Of a stretch of 64,000 bases of DNA, positions 17,021-25,833 are shown piece by piece. Every line of letters begins with the position of its first letter. Within the stretch, counting starts at the first letter, position 1. The translations under genes and the position numbers were made by a program. The stretch is from Mesorhizobium sp. B2-1-1 (lineage in GTDB: Bacteria > Pseudomonadota > Alphaproteobacteria > Rhizobiales > Rhizobiaceae): the NCBI RefSeq assembly GCF_006442975.2, contig NZ_CP083955.1, positions 372,001-436,000 on the forward strand, given 5' to 3'. The notes beneath the pieces were generated by a model. That model searched no databases. It had not been told where the DNA came from and worked only from the letters and a program-made list of their open reading frames with translations.

Positions 17021-17798
17021 CGGCCTGCAACACACCGACCGTGACCACTGCCGCATCGGTGGCGGCAACCTCGCGGGACACGATGGTCTGAAGTCGCAGG
17101 ACGACGGATGCCGCCATAACGGCGGGATCTATACTCGCTTGCGGCATCGACCCATGGGCCCCTCGTCCGAACAGCCGGATTTGAAGGCTGTCCGCCGCGG
17201 AGGTGATTGGCCCGGCGCTGCCGGCGACGGTGCCGGCGGGACCGACCATGACATGCTGGCCAAGCACGACATCAGGCGTGGGGAAGCGTTTAAGCAGACC
17301 GTCATCGATCATGGCCTGGGTGCCTTGGGCGGTTTCTTCACCAGGCTGGAAGACGGCCATCAATGTACCCTTCCAGTCTTTGCGCGTCTGCGCCAACAGC
17401 GTGGCCGCACCGACAAGCCAGGCGACGTGCATGTCGTGGCCGCACATATGCCCTACCGGCACCGTGTTCCCTTCGGCGTCCGTCGCCGTGACCTTGCTGG
17501 CCAAGGCGAGGCCCGTATTCTCGGCGATCGGGAGCGCGTCCATGTCGGCCCGCAGCATCACCGTCGGCCCCTTGCCGTTGCGGAGCAATCCCACCACACC
17601 CGTCTTGCCCACCCCGGCTGTTACCTCGTAACCGGCGTTCTTGAGCCTTTCAGCGGCAATGCCCGCTGTTCGCGTCTCCTGCATCGACAGTTCCGGATGG
17701 GCGTGAATGTCTTTGTAGAGCGCCTCAAGATCGGGCAGCAGCCTGCCCATGTTCGACAGGACGGCGGATGTGTCCTCACGAGAAGTATGCTTCTTCAT
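16998..17798 (-). pseudogene. M20 amidohydrolase (hippurate hydrolase-like), C-terminally truncated
   Basis: This 266-residue frame begins like a normal 380-430-residue M20D amidohydrolase. It has ADMDALP, GHMCGHDMHVAWL with metal-binding Cys and His, PGEETAQG, and dimer-domain motifs GRGAHGSMPQ and PAVMAASVV. It breaks off at VGVLQAGT, where the family continues with about 130 more residues carrying the last metal ligand. After SSRRA it stops, and coding sense resumes in another frame with an unrelated C-terminus. The enzyme should be inactive because the final catalytic-domain segment is missing. Confidence 0.75.
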
Positions 17799-18307
17799 GA
17801 CAATCTCCTGCCGACGGCTTGGACAACCGGCCTTTTAAGCCTTCGATGGCCCAGCGGAGTAGACGATGATCATTGCTGTCCCCTGTATCGACAGCAAGTC
17901 CGATTCCTATGATCAACCAAATCGTGACCTCATCCCGATACGGTGCCGGTGTTCCGGGCGAAGCCTTCATGCGTATTTGCAAGGGCTCGGCCTCGATGGC
18001 TTAGTCGCCTTGTGGCGATGTCAAAGATCAGTTTCGGGGGGCGAACTGTCCACTCACCAGTCATCCTTGATCGATTTCCATAGCTGCGAGCTTGGCTACT
18101 TGCTCTGCCAAACGATCGCAGGGAGGCGAAACGTACGGATACGCTTCCCGGAGGGCCACTGCCCGTGCGGCTAGTTACGTCGGTCTTGTCCGCGTCGTGC
18201 ACGGCTTGGCAGCAGCAGGCTTATTTCGACCGTGCTCCCGGCAAACGACATCCCAATACAAATTTGCATTTCGGTCCGCGATTAGACGGCCGAGACACTA
18301 CCATATC
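17799..18307. other. 509-base stretch without a recognisable gene
   Basis: No ribosome site with a credible gene is seen. A 37-codon minus-strand stretch near 18060-18175 (ending RLAEQVAKLAAMEIDQG) has protein-like composition but no start and no family I recognise. It may be a relic. Confidence 0.4.
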
Positions 18308-18508
18308 TTAGCGCGAGCCAAACGCCGGCATTCGTGACGTCCAGATCGCCAAGCCGATGATGACGATTAATATCCAAAAGAGCGAATTGAAGAGCATGCG
18401 AACAAGGTCGCGGTTTTGGTCCTTGGTAACGCCAAGCCGATCCGAGATCGAGATAATGTCACCGGGCGCGATCAACAGCCAGATTATGAGACGAACGAGT
18501 CTTGCCAT
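18308..18508 (-). CDS. Small two-helix membrane protein, hypothetical
   Basis: A 66-residue protein beginning MARLVRLIIWLLIAPGD has an AAGGA ribosome site about seven bases upstream of ATG 18508. Two hydrophobic segments are seen, LVRLIIWLLIAPG and LFNSLFWILIVIIGLAIW, separated by a polar linker (SDRLGVTKDQNRDLVR). The composition is that of a real inner-membrane protein and it stands out from the surrounding decayed DNA. I do not recognise a family and the neighbours give no clue to function. Confidence 0.5.
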   Translation of the reverse strand: MARLVRLIIWLLIAPGDIISISDRLGVTKDQNRDLVRMLFNSLFWILIVIIGLAIWTSRMPAFGSR

Positions 18509-19056
18509 GCAATTCCTTGCCTCTCCAGCCAGATAGGAAAGCATCAACCGGCGCTCAAGTCGAGCGTGCCACACACGAAGCATGCACTGGCTCGCGCCCG
18601 GTCGGGTTCGCATCATTCGAAGCAGAGATGAGACCAGTTCGGTGAAGAGAAAGCTGCGATCTTTGCAAGTTGTCCCGAACTCGGCATCCCTCGCCAGGCG
18701 ATCCCGCGCTTGCCCGACCGGGTTCAAAGGTTTGTGTGAAGCTCGATAGCCCTCGGGGCCGGATCACGGAACGTGGTCTGTCCTGCGAAACACATATCAT
18801 GCCGCCGACATTCCCCTTCGTGCTGAGAGCATCGATGAGACCGGGCCCCCTTCCCTTCGGGCTTTCCAGTTCCAGGCGCGATAGCGGGCCGTGGTTGTAC
18901 TCGTGCGTCACCCGCTGAACGGTCTCCTTCTGCGCTTCACGAGGCCGGCGCTTTCGACTGCATGGCCATGACAAAGCTCCTTCCAAACTCGGTTTTGCCT
19001 TTGCCGTCGATGGCTGACGTGAATTCTATTGAAGAACGGAAGCTGCCCTCGGCGCC
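18509..19056. other. 548-base stretch with only gene relics
   Basis: On the minus strand around 18850-18960 a frame reads QKETVQRVTHEYNHGPL, similar to small basic proteins with an ERVMHEFKHGEL core (DUF6496-like), but the frame soon degenerates. No intact gene is seen in the rest. Confidence 0.35.
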
Positions 19057-19261
19057 TCACCAGCGAATGACGATCACCTTATCTCTCCCGCCGCCCAGTT
19101 GGATCGCCTCGGTGCCATCGGACTTGCGGCTACCAATTTGAGCGTCGTCAACGATTTCTACCGCAGTAGGATTCATGCCAAAGGCTTCGTCCACTTCGGC
19201 GCTGCAGACCAGCGTCCGGCGGTAAATCCTTGATCTGCTCTAAAAGCTCGCGAACGGTCAT
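19057..19261 (-). pseudogene. Small hypothetical protein, frameshifted
   Basis: ATG 19261 gives MTVRELLEQIKDLPPDA and then loses sense. One frame over the protein continues as TLVCSAEVDEAFGMNP, then TAVEIVDDAQIG, and ends GGGRDKVIVIRW before a stop at 19057. The span of 205 bases is not a multiple of three, which confirms a single indel near codon 17. The joined product of about 68 residues resembles short rhizobial proteins with an MTVRELIxxL start and no known role. Confidence 0.55.
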
Positions 19262-19448
19262 TTCGCACCTGTTTCGTGGAAGTGGAAGACACAGATCGCA
19301 AACTGCCCCCCTCGCGAAATGTTCCTCCTGCACGGCGAATATCCCCGCAGGCGGAGCTGATGGCATCGCTCAGCCGCTCAGCGGATCTTGCGGGCGACGA
19401 GGTGATGAAGGATCCGCTTGGGAGCATCACCTTTGCCCCTTTGTTTGC

Positions 19449-20458
19449 TTATGGCTGCCCCTGGCCGCCGCCGGACCCGTAGATATTTCCGGTTGCGAAG
19501 CTTGCATCGTTGGCTGCCAACTGCACATAGATGGAGGCCAGTTCCGCCGGCTGACCCGGCCGTTCCAACGCAGTTGTGCTGCCGAATTTCTTGTATTTTT
19601 CCTCCGACGCGCCGCCGCTTATCTGCAGGGGCGTCCAGATCGGTCCCGGGGCCACGCCGTTTACGCGAATACCCTTAGGTCCGAGCTGCTTCGCCAACGA
19701 CTTCACGTAGTTCATAGTCGCGGCCTTGGTCTGAGCGTAGTCGAGAGCTCGGGCGAAGGATCGTAGGCCTGTTCCGAGGTCGTTCCGATTATGCAGGATC
19801 CTGGCTTCAGATGCGGCAGCACCGCCTTGATGATCCAGAACGGCGCGTAGATGTTGGTCTTCATTGTAGCGTCGAAGTCCTCGCTCGTTATGTCGAGGAT
19901 GGAGGGTTTCGCCTGCTGCCGGCCGGCATTGCAGACGACGATATCGAGCCCGCCGAGCTGCTGCAGGGCGTCGGCAACCAATTTCTGGCAGAAAGCCTCC
20001 TCCCGCAAATCGCCGGGAAGCGCGACTCCGGTCCTGCCGGCATCTCGTATAAGTTGGATCACCTCACTCGCGTCGGGCTCTTCCGACGGATAGAAGTTGA
20101 TCGCGACATCCGCTCCTTCGCGCGCATAAGCAATAGCGGCGGCCCGGCCCATACCGGAATCGCCTCCCGTGATCAGAGCTTTGCGACCCGCAAGCCGGTC
20201 TGAACCCTTGTAGCTGGTCTCTCCGTGGTCGGGTTTCGGCTTCATGTCGCGTGCCAGGCCGGGCCAGGGCTGCGTCTGTGCTTCGAATGGCGGCTTCGGG
20301 TACTTGGAGCGGGGATCTTGCATCGCGGGTCCGTTCTCTGAGATTTTGGTCGTTGTTTGCTGGGCGCTGGCCGTACCCGAGACGCCGGCCGCTATTCCGA
20401 CTCCTGCTGCCGCCATGACTTCACGTCGGGACAATGAACGGGGACGGTCTTTGGTCAT
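19449..20458 (-). pseudogene. Tat-exported SDR oxidoreductase, frameshifted
   Basis: From ATG 20458 the protein starts with a twin-arginine signal (SLSRREVMAAAGVG, AxA-type end TASAQ). It continues with the linker of large glucose-dehydrogenase-like SDRs (PPFEAQTQPWPGL) and the Rossmann motif LITGGDSGMGRAAAIAYA, then NAGRQQ and GTTSEQAYDPSPEL. Near 19740 the frame shifts. The other frame gives the Lys helix and C-terminus (MNYVKSLAKQLGPKGIRVN, PGPIWTPLQ). Restoring one base gives the expected VDYAQTKAA, including catalytic Tyr and Lys. It is either a recent pseudogene or a sequencing indel. An intact protein would be about 335 residues. Confidence 0.75.
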
Positions 20459-20932
20459 TCGACTTCTCCGAGGCGCGTGAAACGTCCGAACCGCCTCGGC
20501 CTGATAAGGCTCCTTGGTCCGATCGAGAGAGCCCGAGGAGGGCCGCCATGTCATCTTTTCTCCACGGGATGGCGAATTTTCTCCACGGGATGGCGAATGG
20601 CTGGGCGGCTGGTTGCGCAGGAGGTCCGATTGACCGCGAACCCAAGAGCTCTCAATGCCCGAGATAAGGAAGCAATGGAGCAAATCATCGGCTATGACAG
20701 CCGAAATTACCTCGACTGGGAGATCGGCAGTGCGTACGAGGCGATCCTGCTGGCGTTGTGGGCCCACAGAATTTCGCCCACCCAATTGACCGCTAGCAGA
20801 GTTCTTTGCCCGTTAGCGGCAACGCATCTTCGTCCAATGATTTGAGCCGGCCGATCCGGAGCTCGCGGCTGGTGATTGATCTAATCGGTCTGCACGACCG
20901 ACATAATTTCACCTTTGACAAGCGCCTGGGGA
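20459..20932. other. 474-base gap with a short tandem repeat, no gene recognised
   Basis: It lies between the SDR start and the end of the 86-residue gene. Apart from the 21-base tandem repeat listed separately I see only spurious frames. Confidence 0.45.
20556..20597. repeat. Two perfect tandem copies of a 21-base unit
   Basis: The unit TTTTCTCCACGGGATGGCGAA occurs at 20556-20576 and again at 20577-20597 without mismatch. The length is a multiple of three and on the minus strand it would encode FAIPWRK twice, but no convincing gene contains it. It is probably a slippage product. Confidence 0.8.
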
Positions 20933-21193
20933 TTACGCGGCCTCTTCCGTCTCAGCGTAATTGACGGGATTCTGCAGGTATGACGGGTCGAGCCGTCGAG
21001 CCCAGTTCCTCTCAGCATCGAGCAGTTCATCCTCCTCAGTCAGGCCGTTCATAAAGAGCCTGAGGACGTGCGCAGCAATGCGCGCTGCTTCGTTCGAAGC
21101 AGGGGCTACGCCGCGCTCTTTGCAGACGGAGTGACAAACGTGGGCAAGCATAACAATATCGCTCGGCCCCAAAAAACGACCAGGATACAACAT
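20933..21193 (-). CDS. Conserved-looking small hypothetical protein
   Basis: This 86-residue soluble protein opens MLYPGRFLGPSDIVMLAHV and has a helical, amphipathic middle (NEAARIAAHVLRLFMNGLT) and an acidic tail (DAERNWARRLDPSYLQNP). The start resembles short rhizobial proteins in which a helix follows the motif LxPxDI. No catalytic motif is seen. It lies alone among relics, so its function and expression are open. Confidence 0.5.
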   Translation of the reverse strand: MLYPGRFLGPSDIVMLAHVCHSVCKERGVAPASNEAARIAAHVLRLFMNGLTEEDELLDAERNWARRLDPSYLQNPVNYAETEEAA

Positions 21194-21316
21194 ACCGTTC
21201 TCTGCTCAAAAGCTACTGATGGCTACCGGTTACGCAAGGTTACCAGCAGTTACAATTAACTATGATAGTCATGCACCTCGACTTTGCGAAACATCCATTG
21301 CGCCCTCGAAAGGGCG

Positions 21317-21628
21317 TCAGGTACCAGCAGCACTGAGGCCGAGCCGGACGCTGGGCTGATCTGGCTGCTCGGGAGAATGTGAGAGAGCCTGAAAACTTGG
21401 ACGAAGTGAAGCCGCTGGACCCGGGAGCGGCAGTCCCGTGCGCTCTGTGGCCGCGGCTACCAATGCGATCAAAGCGTCCGTCATCGATCCTTGAATGCCG
21501 GCCGATCGCGCAAGCTCCAAACATTGGCGTCCGGTTCAAATGTCGCGCCGACCACCCGCTCCTTCTCCTCCGGCCCAGCGCCGGCGCCGCTCGACCGAGG
21601 TGATCACTTCAATCTGATGCTTCGTCAT
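21317..21628 (-). mobile_element. IS66-family insertion sequence remnant (tnpA/orf1)
   Basis: From ATG 21628 the frame reads MTKHQIEVITSVERRRRW, the start of the small IS66 accessory protein TnpA. Sense then moves to a second frame (EEKERVVGATFEPDANVW) and a third (ELARSAGIQGSM), ending at 21317. At least two indels and loss of the middle make it non-functional. No tnpB or transposase gene is present and the terminal repeats cannot be recognised. Confidence 0.7.
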
Positions 21629-22051
21629 AGGGCTACTCCTAGTGCTGGCACTAGAACTTGCAGCCCTTCAGCCTATGTCAGCAAGGCTGCTTCACCGGAT
21701 GGGTACCGGATTTCCAAAGAGGACATTCGTGCTTCTCGCGGTCGCTCGCCTCGCCATGTGTATATCGAGGAGAGATCGCCGCGATCTCCTATTCATTTCA
21801 CCTGCACTTCGTCATTCCCGTATGGACCGGTATGTCGTCGATCAGCGCGCAGCGCTGGAACGGACGAAACTGAGGCAGGGGGTAATGTCCGGGTAGAGGG
21901 CGGCCTCTACGGCCGGCATGCGGAACCCGAACACATAGTTCGATCCAATAGCCGGCCCTGACTTTCAGTTCCACACTACGCGCCGATGAATTGAACCGGA
22001 AGAGTCCGGCCGCGTTGTTGGGAAATCGAAACGTAATCCTTGGAGGAAGAA
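21629..22051. other. 423-base gap, no gene recognised
   Basis: It lies between the IS66 relic and the DUF3606 gene. Near 21640 the sequence TAGTGCTGGCACTA forms a short dyad that may be part of the element edge. Otherwise nothing is supported. Confidence 0.4.
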
Positions 22052-22234
22052 ATGGCCGCTACTCAAACAACTCGCGGGCGCAGCCAGGACCGCGCAAAGG
22101 TCGCTGGCGGGCAGAATCATGAGGTGAAATACGAGGCGGGCAAGAGTGGGGCAAGCAAAGCCGACGTCAAATCGGCCGTGAAATCGGTCGGCAACAGTCG
22201 CAAGAAGGTCAAGGACAAACTCGGAAAGAAATGA
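22052..22234 (+). CDS. DUF3606-like small basic protein
   Basis: This 60-residue, Lys-rich protein starts at ATG 22052 behind a perfect GGAGGA. The core HEVKYEAGKSGASKADVK followed by SAVKSVGNSRKKVKDKL matches the DUF3606 pattern in which two helices carry VGNSxxxV. These proteins are common in rhizobia and often stress-associated, but without a proven function. The exonuclease III start lies 10 bases after its stop, so the two are probably co-transcribed. Confidence 0.72.
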   Translation: MAATQTTRGRSQDRAKVAGGQNHEVKYEAGKSGASKADVKSAVKSVGNSRKKVKDKLGKK

Positions 22235-22244
22235 GCCACGACAA

Positions 22245-23021
22245 ATGGTTCGGATTGCCACCTTCAATGTGAACGGTGTCAATGGACGGCTGCCCGTGCT
22301 CCTCAAGTGGCTCTCGGCCACCAACTACGACATCGTCTGCCTCCAGGAACTAAAAACGTCCGACGAGAAATTTCCGATCGAGGCCATCCGCGAGGCGGGG
22401 TACGGCGCCATCTGGCATGGCCAGAAATCCTACAACGGAGTGGCCATTGTAACTCGAGGGATGGACCCGGTTGAACGCCGGCGCGGCTTGCCTGGCGATC
22501 CTGATGACACTCACAGCCGCTACATCGAAGCCCAGGTGGACCGGCTCGTTGTCGGCTGTCTCTACGTGCCCAATGGGAATCCAGCGCCTGGTCCCAAGTT
22601 CGACTACAAGCTGCGCTGGTTCGACCGCTTGATCAGCCACGGCCAGGACTTGCTCAAAGCGGGAGCGCCGACAGTGCTGTGTGGAGACTACAACGTCGTT
22701 CCAACTCCGATTGACGCCGTGGTGCCGCGACGATGGCTCGGCGATGCGGTTTTCTTCCCCGAGAGCCGGCAAGCCTATGCCGAGATGCTTGAGGATGGCT
22801 GGATCGATGCGGTCCGGCGCATCCGCCCGGAGAAGGGGGTCTATACTTATTGGAATCACTCCTATGGCGGCGGCTACGACAAGAGTTCTGGCCTGCGAAT
22901 GGACCATCTGCTCGTCAGTCCATCGTTGTCGCCCAGGCTTCGCGATGCCGGCGTGGATGTTGGGACGCGAGGGTGGGAAAAGCCCAGCGATCATGCGCCG
23001 GCTTGGATAGAGCTCGACTAG
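22245..23021 (+). CDS. xth: Exodeoxyribonuclease III (AP endonuclease family)
   Basis: This 258-residue protein has all ExoIII signatures: IATFNVNGVNGRLP at the start, CLQELKTSDEKFP with the metal-binding Glu, the GDYNVVPTPIDA catalytic Asp-Asn, and the terminal KPSDHAPAWIELD with the Asp-His pair. It cleaves DNA at abasic sites and degrades 3' ends. Rhizobial genomes usually carry several Xth paralogues, and this copy is linked to a DUF3606 gene in what may be a small stress operon. Confidence 0.93.
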   Translation: MVRIATFNVNGVNGRLPVLLKWLSATNYDIVCLQELKTSDEKFPIEAIREAGYGAIWHGQKSYNGVAIVTRGMDPVERRRGLPGDPDDTHSRYIEAQVDRLVVGCLYVPNGNPAPGPKFDYKLRWFDRLISHGQDLLKAGAPTVLCGDYNVVPTPIDAVVPRRWLGDAVFFPESRQAYAEMLEDGWIDAVRRIRPEKGVYTYWNHSYGGGYDKSSGLRMDHLLVSPSLSPRLRDAGVDVGTRGWEKPSDHAPAWIELD

Positions 23022-23236
23022 TCGATTTTGACGGGGCCAAGTTCAGATGTCAGCAGGTTCACGCCTTTGTCCGAAACTTGTCGCATATTTCGGACATGTC
23101 CTTGGTTGAGCCTGACAGCAATTTCCGTACGCGCGTGCTTGCACGGATCGAGTCCAAACCCGACGAGGTATGGACCCGCCGACTTTGCAGACTTCGGTGG
23201 AGGCATCGAGAAGAGCCTCAACGGTGGCAAACAGGG

Positions 23237-24112
23237 TCACACTCGACCTCGCCGTCTTTCCAACCCACGCGCCGCCTTTCGTGCGACCCTGAGGTCATCG
23301 AGAGTTGGCTGCCACCAAAGCGCGTCACCAATCTCCGTCTTGGTTCGCGAGGGCCAGGTCTTGATGAGCTCATCGAAGGCGGCGGGACGCCACCGACCCC
23401 AGACATAGTCATGGTGGTCTGGAAAGTCGGCGTACTGGGTACCAAGAATGTCGCCATCGACGGGCTCGCCATCGCACCCGATGAAGACGATGACACCGTA
23501 GCCCCGTGTCATTACCGGCCGGCCAAGCGGCGGAAGATCGTTTGGATCCAGCGGATAGCGCCTGCGGCGGCGTTCCGTGGCATGGGCGCGAGACGCCAGT
23601 TCTTGCGGAGACCCCTGCCTCTGCGCCGCGCGCTGTTTTCGCGCTTCGGGCTCGTTGCGAAGAGCGGCAGCCTCAATTTCCGCCCAGCGTCGATGCAGTT
23701 GTTCATAGGAGCGATATGGCACTTTCCAAGCGTGCCTGTCGGGATCCCAGGACGCAAACGGCACGTCGCGCATCACCTTCACCACCGAGCGAGAATATGG
23801 TGTTTGCACCTCCAGCCGATCCTGGTGCACGAACAGGTACTTGGAAACGATAGGATCGAAGGCGTAGGCGTCGCGTCCTCTGCTGTCAGCATGCACGCTC
23901 GATCCGGCGAGTTCTTGCTCCATCCAACGATTGACGCGCCGAGCTGCGGTCTTTCCCGGGACAAACCAGGCCTTGAGTTGATCGCTCCAGCGGGCCCGGG
24001 GAAAACTCTTCCGGAAGCGTTCGACGGTGGTCCGATCAAAGGGGAAGGACGCCGGCACGCCCGTTGAGACATTGTCATTCGAACCTGATCCATCCGTTCT
24101 CTTCATGATCAT
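23237..24112 (-). CDS. Hypothetical protein with HARP-like repeats
   Basis: This is a 291-residue soluble protein. ATG 24112 has GAAGG five bases upstream, and ATG 24106 is an alternative. The N-terminal half has two similar blocks, VERFRKSFPRARWSDQLKAW and VVKVMRDVPFASWDPDRHAW, each ending in a W(F/K)VP turn. They resemble the HARP motif of annealing helicases, which binds DNA forks. The C-terminal half contains GYGVIVFIGCDGEPVDGD and an Arg-rich tail. No enzymatic domain is recognised. It converges with the exonuclease III gene, so a DNA-repair link is possible but only inferred. Confidence 0.6.
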   Translation of the reverse strand: MIMKRTDGSGSNDNVSTGVPASFPFDRTTVERFRKSFPRARWSDQLKAWFVPGKTAARRVNRWMEQELAGSSVHADSRGRDAYAFDPIVSKYLFVHQDRLEVQTPYSRSVVKVMRDVPFASWDPDRHAWKVPYRSYEQLHRRWAEIEAAALRNEPEARKQRAAQRQGSPQELASRAHATERRRRRYPLDPNDLPPLGRPVMTRGYGVIVFIGCDGEPVDGDILGTQYADFPDHHDYVWGRWRPAAFDELIKTWPSRTKTEIGDALWWQPTLDDLRVARKAARGLERRRGRV

Positions 24113-24534
24113 GGAGCCTTCACCGCATCTCTGACAGGAGAACGCTTTACGAAGGCGCAAGTGCCCTTCGCGCCGATGTCGGCAAGAACTCCCAGATTGC
24201 AGGAGGCGAACGTACCTTTGCTTACTTCGCTAGGGCCTGGGCGATAGCGCGATCGGCGATCCAGCGCGCAATGCAACAGGATCTGCGCTTTTCGTCCGGA
24301 AGCCCGAGAGGCCGATCAAGCTGGATTTGCACCAGCTTTCTTAATTCGAGACCGAAATCGAAATTCAACAGTGCCAATTATGTGGACCTTCTCGAGCACA
24401 GACACCTGACCGTTTCCATTCATCGCCCAAGGCCAGTTTATCGCTGGAAAGCCAAAGTGCGGGAATTCAGGAGAAATGGCCGCTGGATGCGTTTTTTCTG
24501 AAGGGGGTTGTCGAGGGGAGATACCCATGGCTGC
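24113..24534. other. Gap upstream of the IS110 relic, no gene recognised
   Basis: No credible start and frame is seen on either strand. The 3' part may be the degraded 5' half of the IS110 element. Confidence 0.4.
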
Positions 24535-25109
24535 ACCAGTCTGTCGGCGCTGCCAAATTTGCAGATCGCATCCAGGACCTTTCCAACGACATTCCGGAGC
24601 TATGTGACATTATGGAGGCGTTGCTTGCCGCCCGACAGAAACTTCGCGAGCAGTTCACGGTGCTGCATGAAAGGTTGTTGTCGATCGTGAAGGATGACAC
24701 GGTTCTGCAGGCGGTTGATGACCGTGCCTGGTATCGGCCCTGTCGTTGCGCTGGCTTTCAATGCCACGGTCGACGTTCCTGCACGCTTCAAGAACTCGAA
24801 AGCCGTAGGTCCGGCTCTCGGGTTGACGCCGCGGTTGCATCAATCAGGCGAGGACAATCGCGTCGGACGTGTTTCCCTGTGCGGTGACGCCATGATGCGG
24901 ACGCTGCTTTATGAAGCCGCGCAAGTCTTGCTGACGGTGGTGAAAAAGTGGTCATGGCTGAAAACTTGGGGATGAACATCGCCAAACGTCGAGGCCGGCA
25001 AAGGGCGACCGTTGCCCTTGCTCGCAGAATGGCTGTCATCATGCACAGAATATGGTCCGACGGCGGTGAGTTCCGCTGGGCGCGAGAGGAAGCGACGGGG
25101 GTGATATAG
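24535..25109 (+). mobile_element. IS110-family transposase remnant (3' part)
   Basis: The C-terminal transposase_20 domain is readable across three frames. AAKFADRIQDLSNDIPELC to LLSIVKDD is followed by RLMTVPGIGPVVALAF, then KAVGPALGLTPRLHQSGE, GDAMMRTLLYEAAQVLL, and finally MNIAKRRGRQRATVALARR, MAVIMHRIW and a stop at 25109. There are shifts near 24700 and 24970. The N-terminal DEDD catalytic half is absent, so it cannot move. Confidence 0.8.
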
Positions 25110-25390
25110 CCGGGTCCACCAAACGAAAGGGAGAAGATCCGATAACGGGATCCGCCAAGGGCGGATACATGTCCTTCGCGGGACGGAGGATGAAGAGAGG
25201 ACGTGCCGGGACTCGTTTCCACCGCGGCAACGTGGTGAGAACGCTGTTTAGATTGTCCCCTTCATTCCAACTGATCCCATGCTGGGAGGGCCAAAGCGCC
25301 GATCCCGAAGAGAAGCAGGGCCTCGCGAAAGACATCAAATGCCCATGGTAGAGGAAGCTTGAAAGCGATTGACTTCAACACACCGAATAG

Positions 25391-25612
25391 AGAAGTCCCG
25401 GCATTTGCTGGAGCGGATTGAGAGTGAAGCGCTCGGGCTGGGAAGCTCATGCCTTGCAGATGAACTCGTAGGGGGTGAGACTTTGAGGGTTTCGAGTCTG
25501 CGACCGAAATTGTAGGCCGCGACCAAATCGGCAAGATGCCGACGCAGTTGGGCGTGATCGTGGTTCTGGGATGCCGCACCGAGCCGCAGCGTGTATGAGA
25601 GGCGCTCAACAT
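25391..25612 (-). mobile_element. IS481-family transposase remnant (C-terminus)
   Basis: The minus strand reads HAQLRRHLADLVAAYNFGRR followed by LETLK. After a one-base shift it continues LTPYEFICKA, an in-frame TGA where Trp is expected, then QPERFTLNPLQQMPGL. This is the typical end of IS481-type integrase-fold transposases. Only about 70 codons survive. Confidence 0.8.
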
Positions 25613-25791
25613 CGCGTCGGCCGCGCCGCGCTTGGCGGTTTGTGTCTTCTGAGCGGGGAGCGGCTTTCGCTTGGGACGAAGGCAGCGTGATGCTGATCAT
25701 CGCCGCCGCGCTTCGGTCGCCGATGACGCATGATCATCAGCAGCACCAGCATCGCCACGATGATCATCATGATCGGCATGCCAATGACCAT
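25606..25791 (-). CDS. Possible small membrane protein downstream of the CobW gene
   Basis: A 61-codon frame starting MVIGMPIMMIIVAMLVLLMI has one strong hydrophobic helix and then a basic tail. It begins 42 bases after the CobW stop and runs into the IS481 relic. No good ribosome site is seen, and the repeated CATGAT composition could make such a frame by chance. Confidence 0.25.
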   Translation of the reverse strand: MVIGMPIMMIIVAMLVLLMIMRHRRPKRGGDDQHHAAFVPSESRSPLRRHKPPSAARPTRC

Positions 25792-25833
25792 CGCCGCGGT
25801 CGGTTGGTCCGTGTGGGGTACATTGGCGCTCGG

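Noticed and set aside
20421..20645. A minus-strand frame containing FAIPWRK twice, upstream of the SDR.
   Set aside because: The repeat is a DNA-level tandem duplication; the frame overlaps the SDR signal-peptide region and lacks a ribosome site.
25730..25790. A His/Asp-rich plus-strand peptide (HDHQQHQHRHDDHHD) next to the zinc-type CobW gene, tempting as a metal-binding protein.
   Set aside because: It comes from repeated CATGAT bases, has no ribosome site and continues into frames without sense.
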